Shown one piece after another: positions 1 through 4,695 of a DNA stretch of 7,286 bases. Every line of letters begins with the position of its first letter. The first letter of the stretch is position 1. The DNA comes from JBFXAM01 sp050184295 (GTDB lineage Bacteria > Planctomycetota > Phycisphaerae > UBA1845 > Fen-1342), in assembly GCA_050184295.1 (NCBI GenBank), contig JBFXAM010000169.1:1-7286 (forward strand), written 5' to 3'. Under the pieces are notes generated by a model. That model saw nothing but the letters and a program-made list of their open reading frames with translations, did no database searches and was not told the DNA's origin. A program made the position numbers and the translations under genes.

Positions 1-2
1 TG

Positions 3-1730
3 GTGGCTTCGGCCGGGGATGCGCCGAACGACCGGGGTGCGGGTGATGACCGCCTGGAAGGCGGTGCTACTGCGCGTGACCGCCTGGAAGGCGGTGCTAC
101 TGCGCGTGACCGCCTGGAAGGCGGTGGTACCGTGCCATACCCCGTTCCCTACAAGAACGTCATCTGTCTCGGCCTGATTGCCGGCGAGGACGGCGAGAAG
201 ATGTCGAAGAAGCTCCGCAACTACAAGGAGCCGACGTACATCTTCGACAGCTACGGCGCCGACGCGATGCGCTGGTACTTCTTCAGCGCCCAGGCGCCGT
301 GGACCAGCGTGGGCTTCAAGGAAGCCGCCATCCGAGACAGCCAACGCGAATTCCTGGTCAAGCTCTACAACGTGCTGAGCTTCTTCACCATCTACGCCAG
401 CATCGACGGTTTCGACCCGCGGCTGGTGGACGACGCGAAATTGTGCCCCGCCGACGGCTTCGAGGCCACCGCGGGTGCGTCGCTTCCGTCGCCGCAGACG
501 CGCCCGATGAACTGGCGGCCGTCCGCGGAGCGCACCGAGCTGGACCGCTGGATCATCACGGAGCTGCGACGGACGATCGCGCAGGTCCGCGCGTCGATGG
601 ATCGATTCGAGAACTACCCCGCGGCGCAGCACCTGAACAACTTCGTCGACGCGCTTTCCAACTGGTGGGTTCGGCGCAGCCGCGATCGGTTCTGGCGCAG
701 CACAGCCCATGCCGGGGGCGGCAGTGCCGGTCCGGCGGGGACGGGGGCAGGAAGCAAGCCGGGGGCGTCGTTCCTGCAACGTTCCGCGACCGAGGCCGAC
801 CAGGAGAAGTGGGACGCGTATCACACGCTGTACGGCTGTCTGCGCGTGCTGAGCCGGCTGATCGCCCCGTTTACCCCGTTTTTCGCGGAAGAGATGCACC
901 AGGTCTTGCGGATCCCGAGCGATCCCGCGTCCGTGCACCTCTGCGATTATCCGCAGGCCGAGGACGTGCGCTATTCCGACGACACGCTCGCCGCGACGAT
1001 GGACACGGTGCGCGAACTGGTCGTGCTTGGACGGGCAGCGCGGACCAGCGCAAAGCTGAAGGTCCGCCAGCCGCTGTCGCTGGTCGAGATCATCCTCGCG
1101 CCCGCGGTCGACGCCGACGCCGTGCTCAGCCATGCGAACCTGATCGCCGAAGAGCTGAACGTCAAGCGCGTCGAGTTGGCGGCCGATGCCGACAAGTATG
1201 TGACCTACAAGGTCGTGCCGAACTTCAAGGCGATCGGCGCCAAGTTCCGCGAGCTGGTGCCGAAGATCAAGGACACGCTCGGCAGGCTGTCGGACGCGGC
1301 CGCCGCGCGGCGTGTGCTGACCGAGACCGGCTCGCTGCCGTTGGAGATCGACGGTCGGTCGGTGCCGCTGACTGCGGAAGAGGTCGAGATTCGCGTGGAG
1401 GCGCGTCCCGGCTGGTCGGCGGCGCAGGGGCGCGTCGGCGTGGTTGTGCTGAACACGAGCGTAACCCCGGAGCTACGCGACGAGGGCGTGGTGCGCGAGC
1501 TCATTCACTTCGTGCAGGCGGCGCGCAAGGAGCAGAACCTGGCGTACCAGGCGCGCATCGGGCTGACGATCGATGGGCCGACGCCGTTGGTCGAGATCGT
1601 GCGGCGTTTTGAGCACGAGCTGCGGAGCGAGTGCCTCGCGACACAGATCGCATACGGACCGGTCGCGGACGTTGAGCCGGTGGATGTCGAAGGGCATGCG
1701 GTGCGGTTCGCGACGCGCGTGCTGGCGTGA
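3..1730 (+). CDS. ileS: Isoleucyl-tRNA synthetase (type 2, eukaryote-like), C-terminal part, 5' end outside window
   Basis: This enzyme charges tRNA-Ile with isoleucine in the cytoplasm (class Ia synthetase). Only the C-terminal 575 or so residues are visible. The GTG at position 3 is not the real start, because the HIGH motif and editing domain must lie upstream. Visible parts, numbered from position 3: the segment YKNVICLGLIAGEDG leads into the KMSKS loop, here KMSKK (66-70). Then come YGADAMRWYFF, the anticodon-binding domain starting near ELDRW (179-183), the NWWVRRSRDRFW signature (220-231), and a C-terminal domain with TPELRDEGVVRELI. The NY following KMSKK and the tail resemble eukaryotic and type 2 bacterial IleRS, a group associated with reduced mupirocin sensitivity in other bacteria. 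Three segments look inserted: about 1-45 (tandem repeats), about 143-172, and 234-263 (Gly/Ala rich). The frame stays open through all of them, so the gene is probably functional. The ChaN-like gene follows 41 nt downstream. Confidence 0.95.
   Translation: MASAGDAPNDRGAGDDRLEGGATARDRLEGGATARDRLEGGGTVPYPVPYKNVICLGLIAGEDGEKMSKKLRNYKEPTYIFDSYGADAMRWYFFSAQAPWTSVGFKEAAIRDSQREFLVKLYNVLSFFTIYASIDGFDPRLVDDAKLCPADGFEATAGASLPSPQTRPMNWRPSAERTELDRWIITELRRTIAQVRASMDRFENYPAAQHLNNFVDALSNWWVRRSRDRFWRSTAHAGGGSAGPAGTGAGSKPGASFLQRSATEADQEKWDAYHTLYGCLRVLSRLIAPFTPFFAEEMHQVLRIPSDPASVHLCDYPQAEDVRYSDDTLAATMDTVRELVVLGRAARTSAKLKVRQPLSLVEIILAPAVDADAVLSHANLIAEELNVKRVELAADADKYVTYKVVPNFKAIGAKFRELVPKIKDTLGRLSDAAAARRVLTETGSLPLEIDGRSVPLTAEEVEIRVEARPGWSAAQGRVGVVVLNTSVTPELRDEGVVRELIHFVQAARKEQNLAYQARIGLTIDGPTPLVEIVRRFEHELRSECLATQIAYGPVADVEPVDVEGHAVRFATRVLA
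47..130 (+). repeat. Tandem 30-nt palindrome-bearing repeat inside ileS (2.8 copies)
   Basis: Copies begin at 47, 77 and 107. The third stops after 24 nt and differs at 127 (G for C). Each unit contains ACCGCCT-GGA-AGGCGGT, a perfect 7-bp hairpin with a 3-nt loop (arms 49-55/59-65, 79-85/89-95, 109-115/119-125). The period is 10 codons, so each unit adds the peptide DRLEGGATAR without breaking the frame. The block lies just before the conserved strand leading to the KMSKS loop, where IleRS proteins normally have a short connection. It resembles in concept the Rickettsia palindromic elements that insert in frame into genes. A relationship to those is not shown. Confidence 0.9.
702..791 (+). 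other. Gly/Ala-rich in-frame insert in the ileS anticodon-binding domain
   Basis: Between the conserved RRSRDRFWRS and the DAYHTLYGCLRVLSRL helix lies a stretch of about 30 residues (234-263 of the fragment) dominated by Gly, Ala and Ser. Typical IleRS proteins have only a short acidic linker here. The coding strand carries four G-runs of 4-5 bases (714-718, 737-740, 743-747, 761-765) and the perfect palindrome GCCGGTCCGGC (726-736). The composition differs from the flanking codons, which suggests an expanded or inserted linker. The boundaries are approximate. Confidence 0.6.
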
Positions 1731-1733
1731 AGC

Positions 1734-1751
1734 GGCGCGCCCGGGCGCGCC
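1734..1751. repeat. 18-bp perfect palindrome between ileS and the ChaN-like gene
   Basis: GGCGCGCCCGGGCGCGCC is its own reverse complement. As RNA it can fold into a 7-bp stem with a CCGG loop. It also contains a tandem 10-mer (CGCGCCCGGG at 1736-1745 and 1746-1755). It begins 3 nt after the ileS stop and ends 5 nt before the Shine-Dalgarno sequence of the next gene. No T-tract follows, so a classical intrinsic terminator is unlikely. It could be an mRNA-processing or stability hairpin. Confidence 0.7.
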
Positions 1752-1771
1752 CGGGCAAGGGAGCGACAATC

Positions 1772-2752
1772 ATGGTTACGCACATGGGGTCGGTGGCGAC
1801 CTTTGCGCGGCTCACGTCCATCGCACTCGTGGCGCTCGGGCTGATTGGCTGTACCGCGCGCGATCGTGAGCCCACCCGACCGCCTGCGCTGGTTGGAGAC
1901 CCGCGCGCGGTCGCGGTTTTTGACGGTGCGACCGGCCGGACGGTCGCGTGGCACGAGCTCGTCGCGGCGGCGGCGGCGGCCGAGGTCGTCATCGTCGGTG
2001 AGAATCACGGACACGCGCTGGGGCTCGCGTCGGCCGCGGCGTTGTGGGAAGACGTGGTGCCCCTGGCGCCGCAGGCGGCGCTGAGCCTCGAGTTCTTTGA
2101 GCGTGACGAGCAGTCGCGGATCGACGACTATCTTGCGGGACTCGCCGACGAGGCGCGCTTCAGGGCGCGCACGCTGCGCACCGAGTCGAACTACCCGCTG
2201 GGACACCGCGCGATGGTCGAATCCGCCAAACGCCACGGATGCCGCGTTTACGCCGCCAACGCCCCACGCGCGCTCGTGTCGCTCGCGCGGCGGGAGGGCT
2301 ACGAGCGCTTCGCCGCGCTCACCGCCGAGCAACAGCGCCTGGTGCGCATCCCCGGCGATCTGCCGACGGGACGCTACCGCGAAGACTTCGACCGTTTCAT
2401 GCGCGAGTCCGGCGGAGTCACGCACGGCAGCGGCGATCCGCCCAGCGAGGAGGAGATTCGCACGCGGCTCGACGCGATCTTTCGTTCACAGTCGATGTGG
2501 GATTGGACGATGGCGGAGACGATTGTGCGGGCGCTCGCGGAGGGCGCCCGACCGGTCGTGCACGTGGTGGGGCGCTTTCACAGCGACTTCCGCGGCGGCC
2601 TTGTGCATGCGATTGAACGTCAGCGCGCGGCGACCGAACTGGTAACGGTAAGCTACGTGAACGAGTCGGCGCCACGTCTGCGCGACGACGATCGCGAACG
2701 CGCGACCTTCGTGATCTATGTCGGCCCGGCCGAGCGTGCGGCTAAGCCTTGA
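1772..2752 (+). CDS. ChaN-family haem-binding-type lipoprotein (Tiki/EreA-like fold)
   Basis: Predicted 326-aa lipoprotein of the ChaN family (Cofac_haem_bdg, PF04187). Campylobacter ChaN is an outer-membrane lipoprotein that binds haem and is implicated in iron uptake. A hydrophobic N-terminal segment ends in a lipobox-like LIGC with the lipidated cysteine at C27. Family hallmarks, in order: VIVGENHGHALG (G76-E77-N78-H79), LEFFERDEQ, NYPLGHR (N140), AANAPR (161-166), and a C-terminal HVVGRFHSDFRGG (H264, H270). The ATG at 1772 is chosen because AAGGGAG (1757-1763) lies 8 nt upstream and the signal peptide then starts properly. An in-frame GTG at 1727 would overlap ileS and has no ribosome site. 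The gene is probably co-transcribed with ileS and ends by overlapping the convergent selenoprotein gene by 11 nt. Haem binding itself is inferred from the family. A metalloprotease-like Tiki role is an alternative. Confidence 0.85.
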   Translation: MVTHMGSVATFARLTSIALVALGLIGCTARDREPTRPPALVGDPRAVAVFDGATGRTVAWHELVAAAAAAEVVIVGENHGHALGLASAAALWEDVVPLAPQAALSLEFFERDEQSRIDDYLAGLADEARFRARTLRTESNYPLGHRAMVESAKRHGCRVYAANAPRALVSLARREGYERFAALTAEQQRLVRIPGDLPTGRYREDFDRFMRESGGVTHGSGDPPSEEEIRTRLDAIFRSQSMWDWTMAETIVRALAEGARPVVHVVGRFHSDFRGGLVHAIERQRAATELVTVSYVNESAPRLRDDDRERATFVIYVGPAERAAKP

Positions 2753-2969
2753 GCGCTTCCAGGCTCTCGATCACCTCGTCGGGATCGGGAAAGCGGCCGG
2801 TTTCGTGCTTGCTGAAAATGAGCTTGCCGTCGGCTACGACGTCGAAAACGCCGCCGCTACCGGAGATCAGCTCCGACTCTACGCCAAACTCGTCCTTGAT
2901 CTGGGCCGCCAAACTGGCAGCCTTGGGAAGGTAGTTTCACTGGGTGCAGTAGGTGATGCTGATCTTCAT
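2742..2969 (-). CDS. SelW-like (Rdx family) selenoprotein, in-frame TGA read as selenocysteine
   Basis: Read with TGA as selenocysteine, this gives a 75-aa protein starting MKISITYCTQU, with C8 and U11 forming the redox C-x-x-U motif (TGA at 2937-2939). The rest matches the Rdx/SelT-SelW-SelH thioredoxin-like family: NYLPKAASLAAQI, then SGSGGVFDVVADGKLIFS and GRFPDPDEV, in the family order and spacing. Many homologues have YCTQC at the same place. The frame stays open for 64 codons after the TGA and ends at TAG. The ATG at 2969-2967 has AGGGA (2980-2976) 6 nt upstream. TGA is a real stop in three neighbouring genes, so a reassigned code is unlikely. Members are small cytoplasmic proteins thought to act in thiol redox. 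The true substrate is unknown. Ordinary annotation would call a plus-strand shadow here, or nothing. Its 3' end overlaps the ChaN-like gene tail to tail. A sequencing error in a Cys codon is the main alternative. Confidence 0.88.
2904..2922 (-). promoter_or_regulatory. Candidate bacterial SECIS hairpin
   Basis: On the minus strand, GGCTGCCAGTTTGGCGGCC folds into an 8-bp stem (one G-U pair) with the apical loop GUU (2914-2912). The first loop base is G, and 22 nt separate the UGA from the loop. Both fit the bacterial SECIS consensus: a stem-loop just after UGA, a G among the first loop bases, and a loop roughly 16-37 nt downstream. It would be bound by SelB and lies inside the coding sequence. 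The folding is by eye. Confidence 0.7.
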
Positions 2970-3065
2970 CGCGTTTCCCTGGGTGTACGTGTGTTCGAGT
3001 GACGGCGAACCCCGTCATCGTGCGAGCGCGACGCACGGGGCCTGCGCATCCGCACTCATCAGCAT

Positions 3066-3094
3066 ATCATACGGATAAGCCTTGCACCGGTCCA
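3066..3094 (-). promoter_or_regulatory. Candidate promoter of the selenoprotein gene
   Basis: On the minus strand, TGGACC (3094-3089; 4 of 6 matches to TTGACA) and TATGAT (3071-3066; 5 of 6 matches to TATAAT) are separated by exactly 17 nt. Transcription would start near 3059, leaving a leader of about 90 nt that contains an inverted repeat (CGTGCG 3019-3024 / CGCACG 3032-3037). AT-rich words like this are rare in the surrounding GC-rich DNA. Confidence 0.45.
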
Positions 3095-3149
3095 CACGCC
3101 CCGGAGCGAAGCGCGGTGGCGGGTCGTTGGCGCGGGCTCCAGCGGCTCG

Positions 3150-3158
3150 TGCTAATAT
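3150..3158 (+). promoter_or_regulatory. Candidate extended -10 promoter of the redoxin-like gene
   Basis: TGC-TAATAT forms an extended -10 element (TAATAT at 3153-3158). The best -35-like word, TTGGCG (3127-3132), is 20 nt upstream, which is too far for a standard spacer, so the extended -10 would have to compensate. The leader to the GTG start would be about 105 nt. Confidence 0.35.
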
Positions 3159-3270
3159 GAGCGAGCGGCCGGTCCGGATAGGGCCGACGCGGACCGCGTG
3201 GTGGATGCCGGCGACCGTGCTTCGGTGCGCGGGTTCGGGTGATTGAGCGAGCCTCGCAGGAGATTGAACC

Positions 3271-4476
3271 GTGAAACTCCCGCTGCGACTGGTCGGTGTT
3301 GCGTTTTCGGCGCTTCTGGCGGCGAGCGCGTTCGGACAGAAGATCGGCAAGCCCGCCCCGGACTTCACCGGTCCGAACCCGTTCAACGCGGACAAGGAAG
3401 TGAAGCTCGCCAACTACAAGGGCCGCATTCTGCTGCTCTGGTTCTTCCGTTCCGGCGATAGCGGTTCGGTCGCGTCGATCAAGACTCTGGTCGAGATCAA
3501 CAAGAACTACGGCAAGAACGGCGTCGTCGTGGTCGGCTTCACGCCCGAGGAGCGCGAAAAGGTCGAGTCGTTCATCAAGGGCCGCGAGATTCCGTTCGTC
3601 GTGTTCTCCGGCGGAACGCTGCATCGGCTCTACGAGGTCGCGGCACTGCCGCAGGTCGTCATCATCGATCCCGAGAGCGTGGTCGCGTGGCGCGGACATC
3701 CCGGCGACGAGCTCGAGGAGCGCGTGAAGCGGCAGATCGCCCGGACGCCGCCGGTCGGTTCGGACGCGAAAGCCCTGAAGGACCGTTTGGCGCGTGCGCA
3801 ACAGGCGCTGGAGAAAGGCGATGCGGCGCGCGCGTACGCGCTGGTGAAGTCGATCATCGATATCGCGGAGGTTACCGGGCAGTCGGTTGACCAGGCGAAG
3901 TCGGTGCAGAACAAGGCCGAAGAGGCGGCCAAAAAGCTCCTGGAGAAAATGAAGGAAGACGCCAAGGGCGGTGACAAGAGCGCCGCATCGATCGCCAAGC
4001 TCGCGGACATCAGCGTCCGCATGCCGGGCACCGACGCGGCCCGCGAGGCGGACGAGGAGCTCGGCCGCATGCGCGGCGACATTCGCACAAAAAACCTCGT
4101 GCGCACAGCGATCGACGACTCGCGCGGCGCGATGCGCAACGACGACGCGGCCGAGCTCGAGTCCCTTCAGCGCTACACGGAGGCGCTCGACACGTACAAG
4201 GACGTAACGGACAAGTACGCTGACACGCCAGCCGGCAAGACCGCGCAGGCCGCGATCGAGCGCATCAATACCGATCCGAAAATCCAGGGCACCATTCGGG
4301 CCAAGCGCGCCGAGGAGGAGGCCGATCGCTGGCTCGATCTCGGCGATCGCTACGCGACGTGCGGCCTCGCAGACCTGGCCCGCAAGCAATACGACAAACT
4401 GCTCGAAGCACACCCGAAGACCGCGGCTGCCGCGAACGCGAAGAAACGCATCGAGGCGCTTCCGAAGGAGTCGTAG
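3271..4476 (+). CDS. Secreted thioredoxin-fold (TlpA/AhpC-TSA-like) protein lacking the CxxC, with helical C-terminal tail
   Basis: 401-aa protein starting at GTG. AGGAGA (3258-3263) lies 7 nt upstream, and the signal peptide MKLPLRLVGVAFSALLAASA begins at once, so the start is well supported. The mature N-terminal part (about 22-155) is redoxin-like: IGKPAPDF, the strand ILLLWFF, then RSGDSGS (60-66) where TlpA-type proteins have W-C-x-x-C. The cysteines are replaced by G62 and G65. The cis-proline position is present (LPQVVIIDP, P127). The only cysteine I see in the protein is C364, far away. Residues ~170-400 are charged and alpha-helical, ending in a TPR-like segment (YDKLLEAHPKTAAAANAKK). 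The fold suggests a redox ancestry outside the cytoplasm. The missing cysteines argue against disulfide chemistry and for a scaffold or binding role. It is divergent from the selenoprotein gene, with its own leader. Confidence 0.85.
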   Translation: MKLPLRLVGVAFSALLAASAFGQKIGKPAPDFTGPNPFNADKEVKLANYKGRILLLWFFRSGDSGSVASIKTLVEINKNYGKNGVVVVGFTPEEREKVESFIKGREIPFVVFSGGTLHRLYEVAALPQVVIIDPESVVAWRGHPGDELEERVKRQIARTPPVGSDAKALKDRLARAQQALEKGDAARAYALVKSIIDIAEVTGQSVDQAKSVQNKAEEAAKKLLEKMKEDAKGGDKSAASIAKLADISVRMPGTDAAREADEELGRMRGDIRTKNLVRTAIDDSRGAMRNDDAAELESLQRYTEALDTYKDVTDKYADTPAGKTAQAAIERINTDPKIQGTIRAKRAEEEADRWLDLGDRYATCGLADLARKQYDKLLEAHPKTAAAANAKKRIEALPKES

Positions 4477-4525
4477 CACAGACGACCGAAGGCGCGCGAA
4501 AGCGCTCCGCGGCCGGCAGGCATCG

Positions 4526-4544
4526 GCGCGTGGCCGCGACGCGC
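4526..4544. repeat. 6-bp inverted repeat after the redoxin-like gene
   Basis: GCGCGT (4526-4531) and ACGCGC (4539-4544) form a GC-rich stem with a 7-nt loop, 50 nt beyond the redoxin-like stop codon. No T-run follows, so it is at best a weak terminator candidate. In DNA this rich in GC such a stem can arise by chance. Confidence 0.3.
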
Positions 4545-4595
4545 TCCGGAGTGCGGTCGCGGAGGTCGGGACGGCGTGCGCCGGTCGCTGGCGGC

Positions 4596-4635
4596 GGAGC
4601 GGTGGGGTTGTAAATCTGGGCGACGCAACCGCTCC
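4596..4635. repeat. 8-bp inverted repeat upstream of the methyltransferase promoter
   Basis: GGAGCGGT (4596-4603) and ACCGCTCC (4628-4635) are perfect inverted copies separated by 24 nt. An alternative pairing adds GGTTG (4606-4610) with CAACC (4626-4630). The right arm ends 6 nt before the -35 word of the methyltransferase promoter. It could be an operator or the tail hairpin of the upstream transcript. The sequence does not decide between these. Confidence 0.45.
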
Positions 4636-4641
4636 CGGACA

Positions 4642-4669
4642 TTGACGCCGGATTCCACCACGCGACAAT
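4642..4669 (+). promoter_or_regulatory. Candidate sigma-70-like promoter of the methyltransferase gene
   Basis: TTGACG (4642-4647; 5 of 6 matches to TTGACA) and GACAAT (4664-4669; 4 of 6 matches to TATAAT) are 16 nt apart. Transcription would begin near 4676, giving a leader of only about 20 nt that includes the Shine-Dalgarno. Confidence 0.5.
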
Positions 4670-4671
4670 AG

Positions 4672-4691
4672 GCACCCTATCTGGAGGGTGC
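4672..4691. promoter_or_regulatory. Inverted repeat covering the methyltransferase Shine-Dalgarno
   Basis: GCACCCT (4672-4678) and AGGGTGC (4685-4691) form a perfect 7-bp dyad with a 6-nt loop. The right arm overlaps GGAGG (4683-4687), the ribosome site 8 nt before the ATG at 4696. If transcription starts upstream of 4672, the hairpin would hide the ribosome site. If it starts at about 4676, the dyad could act as a DNA operator at the start point. Confidence 0.5.
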
Positions 4692-4695
4692 GCCG

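Larger units (their letters stand above)
2970..3270. other. Divergent intergenic region between the selenoprotein and redoxin-like genes
   Basis: I find no supportable gene in these 301 nt. It holds the selenoprotein Shine-Dalgarno (2976-2980), a 6-bp inverted repeat with a 7-nt loop (3019-3037), candidate promoters on both strands (3066-3094 minus; 3150-3158 plus), and the Shine-Dalgarno of the downstream gene (3258-3263). A weak longer arm pair, CCCCGT (3010-3015) and ACGGGG (3035-3040), encloses the first repeat. Confidence 0.6.

Noticed and set aside
47..130. CRISPR-like array
   Set aside because: The copies are directly adjacent with no spacers, lie inside a coding frame, and number fewer than three complete units.
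1727..1771. Earlier GTG start for the ChaN-like gene
   Set aside because: It would overlap the ileS stop, has no Shine-Dalgarno, and would place 15 mostly basic residues before a normal lipoprotein signal. The ATG at 1772 has a good ribosome site.
1505..2425. 306-aa minus-strand open frame
   Set aside because: It lies opposite ileS and the ChaN-like gene, both recognisable by family motifs. Long antisense frames are common at this GC content.
2718..3002. 94-aa plus-strand open frame
   Set aside because: It is the antisense shadow of the selenoprotein gene. Its sequence has no family features, whereas the minus strand gives a complete SelW-like protein.
4477..4695. Small gene or RNA gene in the gap before the methyltransferase
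   Set aside because: No open frame with a ribosome site and no tRNA-like or other RNA fold was seen. Only inverted repeats and a promoter candidate can be supported.
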